64,000 bases of DNA, taken from contig NZ_MPOH02000008.1 in assembly GCF_001896135.2 (NCBI RefSeq), positions 1 through 64,000 of the forward strand, in the 5' to 3' direction. This stretch comes from Streptomyces phaeoluteigriseus. GTDB lineage: Bacteria > Actinomycetota > Actinomycetes > Streptomycetales > Streptomycetaceae. The translations under genes and the position numbers were made by a program. The notes under the pieces are model-generated. The model was not told where the DNA came from. It saw only the letters and a list, made by a program, of their open reading frames with translations, and did not search any database. Below, piece after piece: positions 29,334 to 39,470 of this stretch (its first letter is position 1; the number at the start of each line of letters is the position of its first letter).

Positions 29334-31879
29334 ATGCGCCTCCAACAGGCCTCCCTGGTCGTGACCTTCTCCCTCGTCGCCGGTCTGACCACCGCTACCG
29401 TCGGACTGGCCGGCTCCGCGGCGTACGCCGACGACGTGACCGCGCTGCCGCTGTCCGGTTACGCGCACCTGGTGGTCGACCCCGCCCACCAGCACGTCTT
29501 CGTCAGCCAGGGCGCCGGCTCGACCGGCATCGTGGTGACCGATCTGTCCGGCACCCCGGTCACCACCATCGCCGGGGAGCAGGGCGCCACCGGTCTGGCA
29601 CTGTCGCCCGACGGCGGCACGCTGTACGCGGCGCTGGCGGACGGCGGCGCGATCGCCGCGATCGACACCGCGACGCTCACCGAGACCGTCCGCTGGTCCA
29701 CCGGCGCGGACAGCTCCCCGGTCTCTGTCGCGGTGGCGGGCGGCCGCGTCTGGTACGGCTACACGGCCGACGGCAAGGGCGGCATCGGCTCGGTCGACCC
29801 GTCAGCGCCCGCGCCGGCAGCGATCCCGCAGCCGGCCCTGTCGCAGTGGACGACCGCACCGCTGCTCGCCACGGGCGGCGACGTGCTCGCGGCCGAGGAA
29901 CCGCAGGGCAGCCTCAGTCACGTGGCGACCTTCGGCGTCGCTTCGGGCACGGCGTCGGTCAAGGCGGACACCCTGGTCTACGGCGGCACGGCGACCGGGC
30001 TCGCCGTCACCGGCGACGGCACGCGGGTGCTGCTGGCCGCACCGCAGCAGCTCGCCCTGCGGGCGTACCGCAGCACGGACCTCGCGGCCGCGGACCCCGC
30101 CGCGTACTTCACCGGCGGCTCCGGTTCCGCGCCCGGTTCGGTGGCCGTCGACACCGACGGCACGGTCGCCGTCGCCGGCATCTCCGGTGTCTACCTGTAC
30201 GCCGGCACGAACACCCTCGCCGAGAACCACCTCACCTTGCCGTCCGGCACACTCGCCCCTGACGGCCTGAGGTGGGGCGCCGACGGCACGACTCTCTACG
30301 CCGTCACCAAGGACTCCTCGGGTGCCTACAGCCTGAACGTGTTGGACGCCCCGAAGCTGACGGACACCGAACTCGCCCTGCGGCACCCGCAGTACGCGGT
30401 GCCGACCGAGCGGTACACGGTCAGTGGCTCGCTGGGCACCCGCGGCTTCCTGCCGGCCGGTGCCGCGCTGAAGGTCACCCGTGACGGCACCGCCCTGCCC
30501 GACACCACACTCGGCGCGGACGGCACGTTCACGTTCCCCGACCTCCGCCAGGACGAGGGCACCTACACCTACCGGGTGGCGTACGCCGGTGACGCCACCC
30601 ACCGCCCCGCGACGGCCTCGCTGACCGTGAACGTGGCGAAGCTGCGACCGATGTCGTGGGCACCGACATCACCTCGGCGAACCCCGGCTCGGTCGTCCTC
30701 ACCGGCCGCCTCATGGCCCAGCTGGGCCTGGGCGCCTTCCCGCAGGGCACCACCGTCCAGGTGGCCCGGGTCGACGAGGCCACCCAGCAGACCGTGCCCC
30801 TGGGATCCGTCCCCGTGGACCCGGCCACCCTCCAGTTCACCGTCACCGACGCCCCGGGCGTCGGCGGCTCGTTCATGTACGTCTTCACCTACGCCGGTGA
30901 CGCCACCCACCAGCCGTCCGAGAGCGCCATGAGCATCATGGTCGCCCCGTACGCCCCGACGCTGTCGCTGAACGCCCCGGCGACCGCCGTCCGAGGGGCG
31001 GCCCTGTCCTTCGGCGGAAAGCTCGGTGATGGCCCCTACGCCGCCGGCCGGACGGTCACCGTCTCCCGCAAGGACGCCGCCCACAGCACCCCGGTCACAT
31101 GGACCACGCCGGTGGCCGCCGACGGCACCATCACGGTGAAGGACACCCCCGACATCGGCGGCGCCAACACCTACACGGTCACCTACCCCGGCGATGCCTC
31201 CCACAAGGCGGCCACCGCGCTCGCCACCGTCCAGGTCTCCCGTGCGGCGACCACCCTGACCGTCGCCAGCAGCGCGTCCTCGTACGCATACGGCGCGACG
31301 GCCACCGTCACGGCGCACCTGGGCACCACGTACAACGGCCGCACGCTGTCGATCTACGCCACGCCCCACGGCGGGGCGAAGACCCTGGTCACCACGGGCA
31401 CCGTGGACACCTACGGCAACCTGAGGACCACCTACAAGATCACCCGCAACACCACCTTCACCGCATCCTTCGTGGGCGACTACCGCTACGCCCCCGCGAC
31501 GGCCACCCGCGCCGTCAACGGCTACGTGAAGATCGCGACGGCGCTCGGCGGCTACTACACGAGCACCACGTACAGCGGGATCAGCTACCGCGTCTTCCAC
31601 AAGACGGTGAAGCCCACGGTGGCCGCGACCGTCACGCCCAACAAGGCCGGCCAGTGCGAGCGCTTCCAGGTCCAGCAGTACTACAGCGGCGCCTGGCGCA
31701 CGCTCACCACGTCGGGCTGTTACGCCCTGTCGTCGACGAGCAGCGCGAAGGCGCAGCTGAGCCTCACCAACGCGCTCAACCAGAAGTTCCGCGTCCGCCC
31801 CAAGTACGAGCGCTCCACGAAGGACCTCAGCAACGTGAGCACGTGGGGCGGCTGGCTCTACTTCGTGGTGCGCACCTGA
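29334..31879 (+). CDS. Large secreted beta-propeller and Ig-like repeat protein, one frame change
   Basis: About 848 residues. Signal peptide ending AAYA, then propeller-like strands (VTDLSGTPVTTIAGEQGATG, LALSPDGGTLYAAL), followed from about 30,400 by four Ig/Big-like repeats each closing with TYAGDATH or TYPGDASH, and a C-terminal beta-rich domain with a Cys pair (GQCERFQV, TSGCYAL). The frame changes from 3 to 2 at about 30,640; one missing base restores continuity between repeats. Probably an extracellular adhesion or matrix protein. The N-terminal half is closest to YncE/WD40-like secreted repeat proteins. Confidence 0.82.
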
Positions 31880-31921
31880 AACCCGTGACCTGACCGGAGG
31901 CCGCCCGGACGACGCTGGACT

Positions 31922-32227
31922 GTGCCGTGCGGCCTGGCGTACGCCGCTCTGGCCCTGCTGGACCAGGACACGGGCCCGGTCCAGGCGCCGGTGGTGATGG
32001 TGCCGGCCCGCCGGTGGTGGCAGCGGCACCGCGACTGGGCCGCCGGTGCGGCGGCCGGCCTGGTCGGGTCGCTGGTGGTGTTCGCGCTGCTCGGCCCGCT
32101 GCGCGCACACCTGGACCGGCTAGCTCGCCGTCCAGCGCGGTCGCCTCCGGCAGATAGCGTCGGGCTTGCGGGCGGTCACGGGCGCACCAGCACCTTCAGG
32201 CGGCTGCGCTCGTCCATGGCCTTGTAG
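31922..32227 (+). CDS. Possible small membrane protein or gene tail
   Basis: Open frame with one clear hydrophobic helix (WAAGAAAGLVGSLVVFALLG) preceded by WWQRHRD. Its end overlaps the convergent alcohol dehydrogenase. GTG start without a convincing ribosome site. It may be the 3' end of a lost membrane-protein gene. Confidence 0.3.
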   Translation: MPCGLAYAALALLDQDTGPVQAPVVMVPARRWWQRHRDWAAGAAAGLVGSLVVFALLGPLRAHLDRLARRPARSPPADSVGLAGGHGRTSTFRRLRSSMAL

Positions 32228-33213
32228 GCGTCGGCGACCTGGTCCAGCGCGACCTCGGCGTCGAACACCTTGCCCGGGTCGATCAGGCCGGCCGGCACAT
32301 CGGCGATGGCAGGCTCCAGGTAGGCGCGCACCGGGGCCGGGCCGCCCGCCAGCTGGGCGTTCTTCCCGAACAGCGACCCGAACCCGACCGGCGCCTCTTC
32401 GTACTGCGGGACGCCGACGCGGGAGATGATCCCGCCGGGCCGGACGATGCGGTACGCCTGCTCGTAGGCGGGCATCAGGCCGACGGCCTCCAGCACGACG
32501 TGAGAGCCCTCGCCGCCGGTCAGCTCCATCACCGTGGCGATGCCCTCCTCGCCGCGCTCGGCCACGACGTCGGTGGCGCCCCACTCCTTGCCGAGGTCGG
32601 TGCGGGAGGTGTGCCGTCCCATGAGGATGATCTTCTCCGCGCCCATGCGGCGGGAGGCGAGCACCGCGGACAGGCCTACGGCGCCGTCGCCGATCACGGT
32701 GACGGTCTTGCCCGGCTCGACGCGGCCCATGTGGGCGGCGTGGTGGCCGGTGAGGTAGACGTCGCTCAGGGCGAGCAGCGAGGGCAGCAGCGCCGTGCCG
32801 ACGTCGGTGGGGATCTTCACCAGCGTGCCGTCGGCCTGCGGCACCCGGACGGCCTCGGCCTGCGCGCCCCCGACGCCGCCTGCGCCGTACCAGCCGCCGT
32901 GCGGGCAGGCGGTGTGGAAGCCGTCCCGGCAGATCGCGCAGGTGTTGTCGGCGAAGGCGAACGGGGAGACGACGAAGTCACCGCGCTGGAGGCCGCGGAC
33001 CTCGGAACCGGTCTCCTCGACGACGCCGAGGAACTCGTGCCCCATCGGCACGCCCTCGTCGGTCCTCTCCATCGAGTGGTACGGGTGCAGGTCGGAGCCG
33101 CACACGCAGGCGAGGGTGATGCGGACGATCGCGTCCGTGGAATCGACGATGTGCGGGTCGGGCACGTTCTCGACCCGCACATCTCCGGGCCCGTACATGA
33201 AGGTGGCACGCAT
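32176..33213 (-). CDS. Zinc-dependent alcohol dehydrogenase
   Basis: 345-residue medium-chain dehydrogenase. Catalytic zinc ligands: Cys in CVCGSDLHPYH and GHEFLGVVEE; structural-zinc-like region CAICRDGFHTAC has three spaced Cys. Cofactor motif VIGDGAVGLSAVLA near residue 170. Oxidises or reduces a small alcohol/aldehyde with NAD(P). It shares orientation with the aldo-keto reductase upstream, a pairing common in detoxification operons. Confidence 0.93.
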   Translation of the reverse strand: MRATFMYGPGDVRVENVPDPHIVDSTDAIVRITLACVCGSDLHPYHSMERTDEGVPMGHEFLGVVEETGSEVRGLQRGDFVVSPFAFADNTCAICRDGFHTACPHGGWYGAGGVGGAQAEAVRVPQADGTLVKIPTDVGTALLPSLLALSDVYLTGHHAAHMGRVEPGKTVTVIGDGAVGLSAVLASRRMGAEKIILMGRHTSRTDLGKEWGATDVVAERGEEGIATVMELTGGEGSHVVLEAVGLMPAYEQAYRIVRPGGIISRVGVPQYEEAPVGFGSLFGKNAQLAGGPAPVRAYLEPAIADVPAGLIDPGKVFDAEVALDQVADAYKAMDERSRLKVLVRP

Positions 33214-33308
33214 GGAAAATCTTGCCTTTCGTGGCTTTCAGTAACTCTGTGAGCCGGAGTGACGGCCGGCTGCCTGCACGCGCGGGCTGACGGCGTGGTC
33301 AGCACGGT

Positions 33309-34193
33309 TCAGGCTTCGGGGATGGCGCGGCCGTAGTCGGCGAGGGTGACGTTCTCGGGCTCAGGCCCGCCGCGCCGGCCGGTCTCCAGCGCGTCCAGTG
33401 CGGACAGCTCGGCGGCGGTGAGGTCGAAGTCGAAGACGTCGATGTTCTCGGCGATGCGGTGGCACTTGGTGGACTTGGGGATGACGGAGCGGCCCTGCTG
33501 GATGCCCCAGCGCAGCAGCACCTGGGCGGGGCTCTTGCCGTGGGCCTCGGCGATCTGGGTGACGGCCGGGTCTTCGAGGACGCTTGTGCGGTGGTCGCCG
33601 TAGCCGGGGTAGAAGGTGATGCCCCCGATGGGGGACCATGCCTGGTTGAGGATGTGGTGGGCGTCGTCGAAGTCGAGGACGGCGCGCTGCTGGAAGTAGG
33701 GGTGGATCTCCAGCTGGTTGACGGCCGGGATGACATCGGTGGCGTCGAGCAGGGCGCTTAGGTGGTCGGTCATGAAGTTGCTGACGCCGATCGCGCGTAC
33801 CTTGCCGTCGGCCAAAAGCTTCTCCAGCGCCCGGTAGGCCGCCAGGGTCTTGTCGAAGTCTGACGGCAGGGCCTGGTGCAGGATGAGCAGGTCGATCTGG
33901 TCGACGCCGAGCTTGGCAGCACTCTTGACGAAGCCGTGCAGGGTCTCGTCGTAGCCGTAGTCACTGATCCAGATCTTGGTCTCGACGAAGATCTCCTCGC
34001 GCGGGACGCCGGAGTTCTGCAGGGCCTGGCCGGCTTCCCGCTCGTTGCCGTAGGCGGCGGCGGTGTCGATGTGCCGGTAGCCGAGCTCCAGCGCGGCCGT
34101 GACCGCGGCGATCGTCTCCTCGGGCGGGGTCTGGAAGACGCCGAGGCCGAGAGCGGGCATCTGGACGCCGTTGTTGAGGGTGAGGGTCTGCAT
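33309..34193 (-). CDS. Aldo/keto reductase
   Basis: 294 residues. AKR signature: GLGVFQTPPEE, catalytic Asp and Tyr in DTAAAYGNEREAG, Lys in VETKIW and the His in LLILHQA. NADPH region IPKSTKCHRIAENI. The ATG at 34193 has AAAGGA upstream. Probably co-transcribed with the alcohol dehydrogenase. Confidence 0.93.
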   Translation of the reverse strand: MQTLTLNNGVQMPALGLGVFQTPPEETIAAVTAALELGYRHIDTAAAYGNEREAGQALQNSGVPREEIFVETKIWISDYGYDETLHGFVKSAAKLGVDQIDLLILHQALPSDFDKTLAAYRALEKLLADGKVRAIGVSNFMTDHLSALLDATDVIPAVNQLEIHPYFQQRAVLDFDDAHHILNQAWSPIGGITFYPGYGDHRTSVLEDPAVTQIAEAHGKSPAQVLLRWGIQQGRSVIPKSTKCHRIAENIDVFDFDLTAAELSALDALETGRRGGPEPENVTLADYGRAIPEA

Positions 34194-34204
34194 CACGTAG
34201 TCCT

Positions 34205-34523
34205 TTACTTGCGGGATGCCCGTGTGGGCACGATCAGGGTGAGGACGACGGCGACGGCCAGCGCGAGCAGGACGGCGGAGCCCGTCAGCGCGGTGCTGGG
34301 GCGAGCCGCGATGTCGGCGGCCGCGTGACCGGTGGAGACGGTGGCGGCCACGGCCGTCAGGATGCTCAGGGCCAGTGCGCTGCCGATCTGGTGCACGGTG
34401 TTGACCAGGCCCGAGCCGGCCCCCGCGTCCTCGGGTGCGACGCCGTCGACGCCGCTCGAGGTCATCGGGGCCAGTGCCAGGCCCTGTCCGGCGCCGATGA
34501 TCACCATCGGCCTTTCCGACGGT
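34205..34523 (-). pseudogene. MFS (DHA2) efflux pump, C-terminal remnant
   Basis: Reads GAGQGLALAPMTSSGVDGVA, GAGSGLVNTVHQIGSALALS and a final helix, the end of a 14-helix DHA2 pump. It is cut at an 11-base G run (34525-34535); upstream of that run the sequence belongs to a different family. Confidence 0.75.
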
Positions 34524-34538
34524 CGGGGGGGGGGGCAG

Positions 34539-34625
34539 ATCCTTTGACGTGGAGAGCAGGTAGGCGGCGAGTCCCGCCAGGTGTGCCGCGGCCTGCGAGG
34601 TGCCGACGACCGTTGTGTTCGCCCT
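34539..34625 (-). pseudogene. Subtilase (S8) catalytic-Ser fragment
   Basis: Minus-strand text VVGTSQAAAHLAGLAAYLLS matches the S8 active-site block GTSMAxPHxAGLAAYLL, with Gln replacing the usual Met after the Ser. Only this block remains, abutting the poly-G run and the MFS fragment. Confidence 0.6.
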
Positions 34626-34868
34626 ATGGTCCCTCGGCTCCGGGAGCGTGAGCTTGATCCGACGTCTCGACCGCCCCCGGGATACCTCCAGGACTCGGGT
34701 CGACGCCGGCTACCGTCAGCGCCTCGTCGAGCACGCCGCCACCGCCGCATCGGCGTGGAGATCGTCCAACGCACACTGTCGCGACAGGCCGGGGCAGGCC
34801 GCACTGCTGCATGCCCCGGCCGCCTTTCGGGAGGGCTTCGGCGCACTGGGACAGTCAACGCCGGCCAG

Positions 34869-35908
34869 TCATGCGCCGCTGCGAGCCCTGGCGATCGCGA
34901 TGAGTGTGCCGCGCTGACGGTGGCGTCTTTCATAGTCCAGCACCTGCCGAGCTTCGGCGGGGGCGGCAGCCTGCAGCCGGGCGGTTATCTGGTCGGGGAT
35001 CATGGCGTCGTACCCGGGCCACGGTTCGCTGCCGCGTAGCCGCTCGACGGCGTTCAGGATTTCCGGCGGCCGGCGTGGGCCCGCTCGTAGCCGTCGAGCG
35101 CGGACAGCTGCGCCTGGGAGAGCGTGGGCAGGCGCTTGACTATGTCGGCGATGCGGAAGTGCTCGTATCCGAAGATCGGCGGCTCCTCTTCCCTGGTGAC
35201 CGCGTCGTCGTCCTCCTCGGGCAATGGGCGCAGCGCGCCCGTGGCTGTGCGCGTAGCCTGCCGGGCACCGCCCCCGGCCGCTTTTCGAACCCGTTTGACG
35301 GCAGAGCGCACGGTGCTTGTGGCGGCATCCGGCGGGCCGCCGTCACCGGATCGCGTGCGGGGGCCGCTGCCGGCGACCGCCGTAGCCCGGGCCTGCTGAG
35401 CGAGGCGGTCCTCGAGCATCGCGAGCAGCTCCTCGTCCTGGCGGCGCAGCGTGGCGAGCAGGTCGGCGGCGACCTGGTCGTGCGCCTGCTCGGCAATGCT
35501 CTGCCCGGCCCGGCAGGCCGCCAGCGCCCGGGCAGTGATCGAGTATTCGTTCTCGGTGTGTCTCACCAACTGGCGCGGGCTCGGCCCATTGCGACGATGC
35601 AGTATGGCGGTTGTGATGGCGGCACCGATCTCGAGCAACAGCCCGGCCATCCGGACGGTTGCCCGGGCGGTGACGCGTACCCGGTCGGCGGTGTCCCGCA
35701 GCGGGCGGCCGGGGCGAAGTTCACGCATGTGTCCGTCGATGCGGGCGACACAGTCGTACGTGCCGTCTATATGGCGCTCCAAAACTTCCCGTCGAGGGCC
35801 CGCGGCGTGGACGGCGATATCGGCCCGGAAGCGGTCGATGATCGCAGTGTGAGCATCACGAGCATCCTCAAGCGCCGGGACAAGCGCATCTGTCGTCACC
35901 GCTGTCAT
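34869..35908 (-). CDS. Hypothetical helical protein with duplicated C-terminal motif, one frame change
   Basis: About 346 residues, mostly helical and charged (residues 1-190). Two copies of a 35-residue motif follow: GYEHFRIADIVKRLPTLSQA with DGYERAH, and after the frame break GYDAMIPDQITARLQAAAPA with LDYERRH. The same motif recurs in many Streptomyces proteins of unknown role. The frame changes at about 35,063 (one missing base); with it the protein ends at 34869 instead of 35054. Confidence 0.6.
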
Positions 35909-36508
35909 GGCGTGCCCTACCTTCTGGCATGGGTTTCGAACCGGGCAGATCAGTGGATCCAGCAGGGTCCGGGTATGGGTGTGGCGGAGACCGTTTCAGG
36001 GCCCGACGAAGGTTCGCCGCTCAACAGCCGGTACCCACCAGCGGCCTGCTGCCTGGGGCGGAACCGCAAGTGATTCGAGTACCCCCGCACCCCCGGCTGA
36101 TTGCCCAAAGCCGCTGCCTGTCGTGCAGGTGCGTGAGCACAGCGCCGGAAGGCCGTGCGTAGGGACGCCCCTCCAGGTCGAGGGCCGCCGTGGCGGAATG
36201 ATCGGGCACCGGCTGCCGCTGATCTGCGGCACCAGCCGGGGACGGCGGGCCTGTAGTCAGTCGCGAGTACTGGCCCGGGCCTGCGCGGTCATTCGCCTGT
36301 CGGACGGCGGGGTGGACATGCGGACGGCGGGGTGGACGTGCTTTCACGGGAACCCCGGAGCCTTCGAACGTGGCACCGCCGGAAGGTCCGGAAAGGGCGT
36401 TGTGGGCCCCGCTCGTCGCGTCGGACACTGCCGTGGTCGCTACGGAGACGGGGGCCGGGACTGCCACCGCGGCGGAGGGTGTCTCTGTTCCGGAACAGGG
36501 GGGCTGTA
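35909..36508. other. Intergenic region with a 20-base tandem repeat
   Basis: No gene is recognised in 600 bases. A 20-base unit starting CGGACGGCGGGGTGGAC is duplicated at about 36301-36340. It must hold the promoters of the divergent flanking genes. Confidence 0.45.
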
Positions 36509-37510
36509 GTGCTGCGCATTCATTTCACCGCGGAGGATCTCGCCCGCACCCGGGTGGCCGCTACCCTCGGGGCCGCCGCGGAGACGTATTACAGCCTGGA
36601 GATGCTGTGCCGGCGTTCCCTCCCGCTGCCCTTTCAGCGGTGGCGCTCCAGCGTGGCTGGCCGGCTGAGCAAGGACGCCGGGCCCCTCACAGCACTGCTG
36701 CCAATCCGGGGCCCGGGCCTCGACCTGCTGGCGCTGGCCGGCGACTCGCCCGACATCGACCACGCCGTGGAGGCTCTGCTGCGGGCACCTCGCGACCTTG
36801 TGCGCCGCGAGCTGGAATCCGTCACTGTCGATCCCGCCCACATGCCATGGGCGCGGGCCGTCGCCGACGGGGACACCGACGCCCGGCGGTTGCTGGCGGC
36901 CGGTCTCGTAGCCTGCCACCGGGCGACGGTCGCACCGTACTGGGCGGCCTCCCGGGCGCGGCTGGACGCCGTACGCGCGCAGTACGCCCGCACGTTCCTG
37001 GAGGGGGGAGTCGACGCTCTGCTGGCCTCCCTGAGTCCTCAGCTGGTGCGCTGGCGCCCGCCCGTGCTGGAAGTGCGCTACCCCCGCCCGGTCGAGGTCC
37101 ACCTGGGCGGCAGAGGACTGATCCTGGTGCCGACCCTCTTCTTCTGGCGCCAATCCAGCCTGCTGCACGACCCGTACGACGACGCAGCGGTGCCGCGGCT
37201 GACCGTCCCCGCGGTGACCGACCCGGCCAGCGGCGCCGCGCTGTGGCACCCCCGGGGCATGGGGGCCGACGAAGCCCTGGGGGCCCTGCTCGGACATACC
37301 AGGGCCGCCGCGCTGCGCGCGGCCGCTGACGGCTGCAGCACCACCGAACTGGCCGCGCGACTCGGCGTCTCCCCGCCCGCCGCCAGCCAGCACACCAAGG
37401 CGCTGCGCGACGCGCGCCTGATCACCACCAGCCGGCGCGGTAGTTCCGTACTGCACACGGCCACCACCCTGGGCCGGGAACTGCTGGACGGAACCGGCAG
37501 CGTGGCGTGA
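36509..37510 (+). CDS. ArsR-type winged-helix transcriptional regulator
   Basis: 333 residues: a long N-terminal region (ligand or dimerisation part, with PVEVHLGGRGLILVPTLFFW) and a C-terminal winged helix, CSTTELAARLGVSPPAASQH and TKALRDARLITTSRRGSSV. This layout is typical of the large Streptomyces ArsR-like regulators. The GTG at 36509 is the best start; upstream frame extension is Arg-rich and non-coding in character. A strong hairpin follows directly. Confidence 0.85.
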   Translation: MLRIHFTAEDLARTRVAATLGAAAETYYSLEMLCRRSLPLPFQRWRSSVAGRLSKDAGPLTALLPIRGPGLDLLALAGDSPDIDHAVEALLRAPRDLVRRELESVTVDPAHMPWARAVADGDTDARRLLAAGLVACHRATVAPYWAASRARLDAVRAQYARTFLEGGVDALLASLSPQLVRWRPPVLEVRYPRPVEVHLGGRGLILVPTLFFWRQSSLLHDPYDDAAVPRLTVPAVTDPASGAALWHPRGMGADEALGALLGHTRAAALRAAADGCSTTELAARLGVSPPAASQHTKALRDARLITTSRRGSSVLHTATTLGRELLDGTGSVA

Positions 37511-37516
37511 CCGCAG

Positions 37517-37540
37517 CCCCTTAAGCCCTGGCTTAAGGGG
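37517..37540 (+). terminator. 11-base perfect stem, 2-base loop
   Basis: CCCCTTAAGCC-CT-GGCTTAAGGGG begins seven bases after the ArsR-type regulator stop. The short loop and AT core would also suit a regulator operator. Confidence 0.7.
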
Positions 37541-37740
37541 ATGGCCGCCCGTGCCGGCAGCGCGGAGTATTCACAGCGTTCGACATGTCCGGGGATGCCT
37601 GGTGCCGGACTCCTGGAGGCACGCCACCTGCGACACGAGGGACGCGTATGACCGCTTCACCCAGGTCGACGGGATCACCAGGTCCAGTTCTTGCCATGAC
37701 TCGGTGCTTCTCCGCGGCGGACGCCAGCGATGTCGGGCTC

Positions 37741-37866
37741 CGCGGGGGGGGCAAGCCAGTACAGCAGGGCCGGCTTCCACCTTCCGCCAACAGCGGCGGA
37801 TGCTGCCGGGCAACCGGGCAGCGGGTCGCCGCGCGAGCGGCTACCTGCAGGTGCCTTCTTGCTCAT
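37741..37866 (-). pseudogene. Possible HxlR regulator N-terminal remnant
   Basis: Minus-strand frame has CPAASAAVGGRWKPALLYWL, close to the HxlR consensus CPVxxxLDVIGGKWKxLIL, then loses similarity. The rest of 37,541-37,971 holds no recognised gene. Confidence 0.4.
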
Positions 37867-37971
37867 GGCACCGCTCCTGTCGGCAGCCGAACCATGACCG
37901 TGCCATCCAGACCAACAAGCGCTTCTCGCCGACGTGGCGAAGGCTCACCCCATCGAAAGGCAGCCCTCACT

Positions 37972-38328
37972 ATGAGGTCCAACTTCGTCCGTACTGTTGC
38001 CATCACCGGCCTGGCCGCAGCCGGTCTCTTCGCCAGCGCGGCCACGGCCACCGCTGCTCCTGTTTCCGCTGTCGCCGCGCCCAGTGCGTCGCCGGCCGGC
38101 ATCAGCGCCGCACCGAGTTGCGTCTACCTGTACCAGACCGACTACATCCGTGACGGCCAGTACCGTTCGCTGGCGAACGCCAGGAACGACTGCGGCTACA
38201 CCATCCGGACCCGCATGATCTGGGTGGGCACCACCGACGGGGCCTGCTTCAGCCTCGCCCCGGGACAGAGTCACGGCGAATCCAAGCCCGGCACCCGGCC
38301 GTACGTCTCCGAACTGCGCGACTGCTGA
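37972..38328 (+). CDS. Small secreted protein resembling tendamistat (alpha-amylase inhibitor fold)
   Basis: 118 residues: Sec signal ending ATATAAP, then a mature domain with four Cys spaced like tendamistat (APSCVYLYQ ... NDCGYTIRT ... GACFSLAPGQ ... RDC). The tendamistat block CYAVAPGQ aligns with CFSLAPGQ. The inhibitory Trp-Arg-Tyr triad is absent and the first Cys-Cys loop is longer, so it may not inhibit amylase. ATG 37972 has GAAAGGCAG upstream. Confidence 0.65.
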   Translation: MRSNFVRTVAITGLAAAGLFASAATATAAPVSAVAAPSASPAGISAAPSCVYLYQTDYIRDGQYRSLANARNDCGYTIRTRMIWVGTTDGACFSLAPGQSHGESKPGTRPYVSELRDC

Positions 38329-38406
38329 GCATCAGCCAACACGGGAGAACGTACACCGCGGCCCCAACAAGGCCGCCGCGACCGCTACCCCGTCGGCGCA
38401 CGCAAG

Positions 38407-38439
38407 GTGCCCGCAACCGTTGGAGGTGGTTGCGGGCAC
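38407..38439 (+). terminator. 12-base perfect hairpin
   Basis: GTGCCCGCAACC / GGTTGCGGGCAC with a 9-base loop, about 80 bases after the tendamistat-like gene. Confidence 0.7.
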
Positions 38440-38440
38440 T

Positions 38441-38530
38441 TCTCGTGCGAGGGTGCGGCCCAGTCGGTCGACTTCCCGGACGGTGAGCCTGTCGCCGTCG
38501 CGCAGATAGTCGAGGGCGGCGGTCAGGCCC
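38441..38530 (-). pseudogene. Serine resolvase fragment
   Basis: Minus-strand text GLTAALDYLRDGDRLTVREV then DRLGRTL is the conserved DxLxVxxLDRLGR block of Tn3-type resolvases. Nothing else of the gene remains. It marks a past mobile element. Confidence 0.6.
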
Positions 38531-38672
38531 GGGGCCGACCGTCCACGGCCACGGCCACGGCGGGGTTCCCCGGGGAGCCGCCGGGTGTTCGGCGGTGAGC
38601 ACCGGAGCCTGTGACGTGGCGGAAGTCGGCTGCACAGATGCATACACGTCTGTGAACGCAGTCGCGCGAGGG

Positions 38673-39304
38673 TCAGCTCTCCTTCACCTCCTGCAGCTTC
38701 GTCAGGCGGCACCGGGTGAAGGTCCACGCGTCCAGGTCCTGGATGCCGCACGCCTCGAGGAAGGCGCGGTAGCGGATAGGGCGGAATCGGCACCCGTCCG
38801 TTGAGCATCTCGCTCAGGGAACTGCGCGTGAGCACACCCCGACCACGGGCCCCCTGCTCCCGCAGGGTGGGCTTGAGGGCCCAGACGCGCACGTCACGCA
38901 GCGCGGGCACGAGCTCCTCGACCCCTTCTATGAGCATCGGGTCGGGCGCCCCGGCATCGGCGTGTCGCCCACGAGCGGCCCGTTGCGGTAGTTCCAGCGC
39001 TTCCGCCAGCGCGGCAGGGCCTGGTAACCCTCCAGCCACACGGGGGACTCAGGCCGGTAGACCCGCGTGCGCAGGAAGGCCGCGATGGTCACCGCGTCCC
39101 CGGGGGAGGAGAAGTGCAGCAGCGCAGACTCGACCGCACCGCCCGTGTCGTCTGTTCCTCGTCCTCGCTCACCTCGCCGCCGGCCCCGATGATCCGCCCG
39201 TCTTCATCTCGCCGGACATGCACCTTGCGTTTCCCGCTGGTGAGGGCGCGGGAGGCGAGCCGCTCGACGAGTAGTTCATCGTGCGAGCGCAGGCTTTTCA
39301 TCAA
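38673..39304 (-). pseudogene. Hypothetical HTH-like protein, several frame changes
   Basis: The minus strand reads MMKSLRSHDELLVERLASRA, then (new frame) HFSSPGDAVTIAAFLRTRVY and QALPRWRKRWNYRNGPLVGD, then VRVWALKPTLREQGARGRG, LTRSSLSEMLNG, and finally YRAFLEACGIQDLDAWTFTR to a stop. The last part resembles an XRE-type DNA-binding region preceding an effector. Three or more frame changes in 630 bases suggest real decay, though each could be a one-base error. Confidence 0.5.
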
Positions 39305-39470
39305 GGGGTGGTGGCGGTGCGGTGGGGTGTGCGTGGCGGACGGGCTGGGTCATGATCCCCACGTTCATCAAGTACCTGTACGATCAGCCCACTTCTGAGG
39401 CGGAGGCGTTGGGGTAGGGGCACCGGAGAGCGGTGCGCGCCCCGTCTTGGATCCCCTGGGGAGGGTCCAC

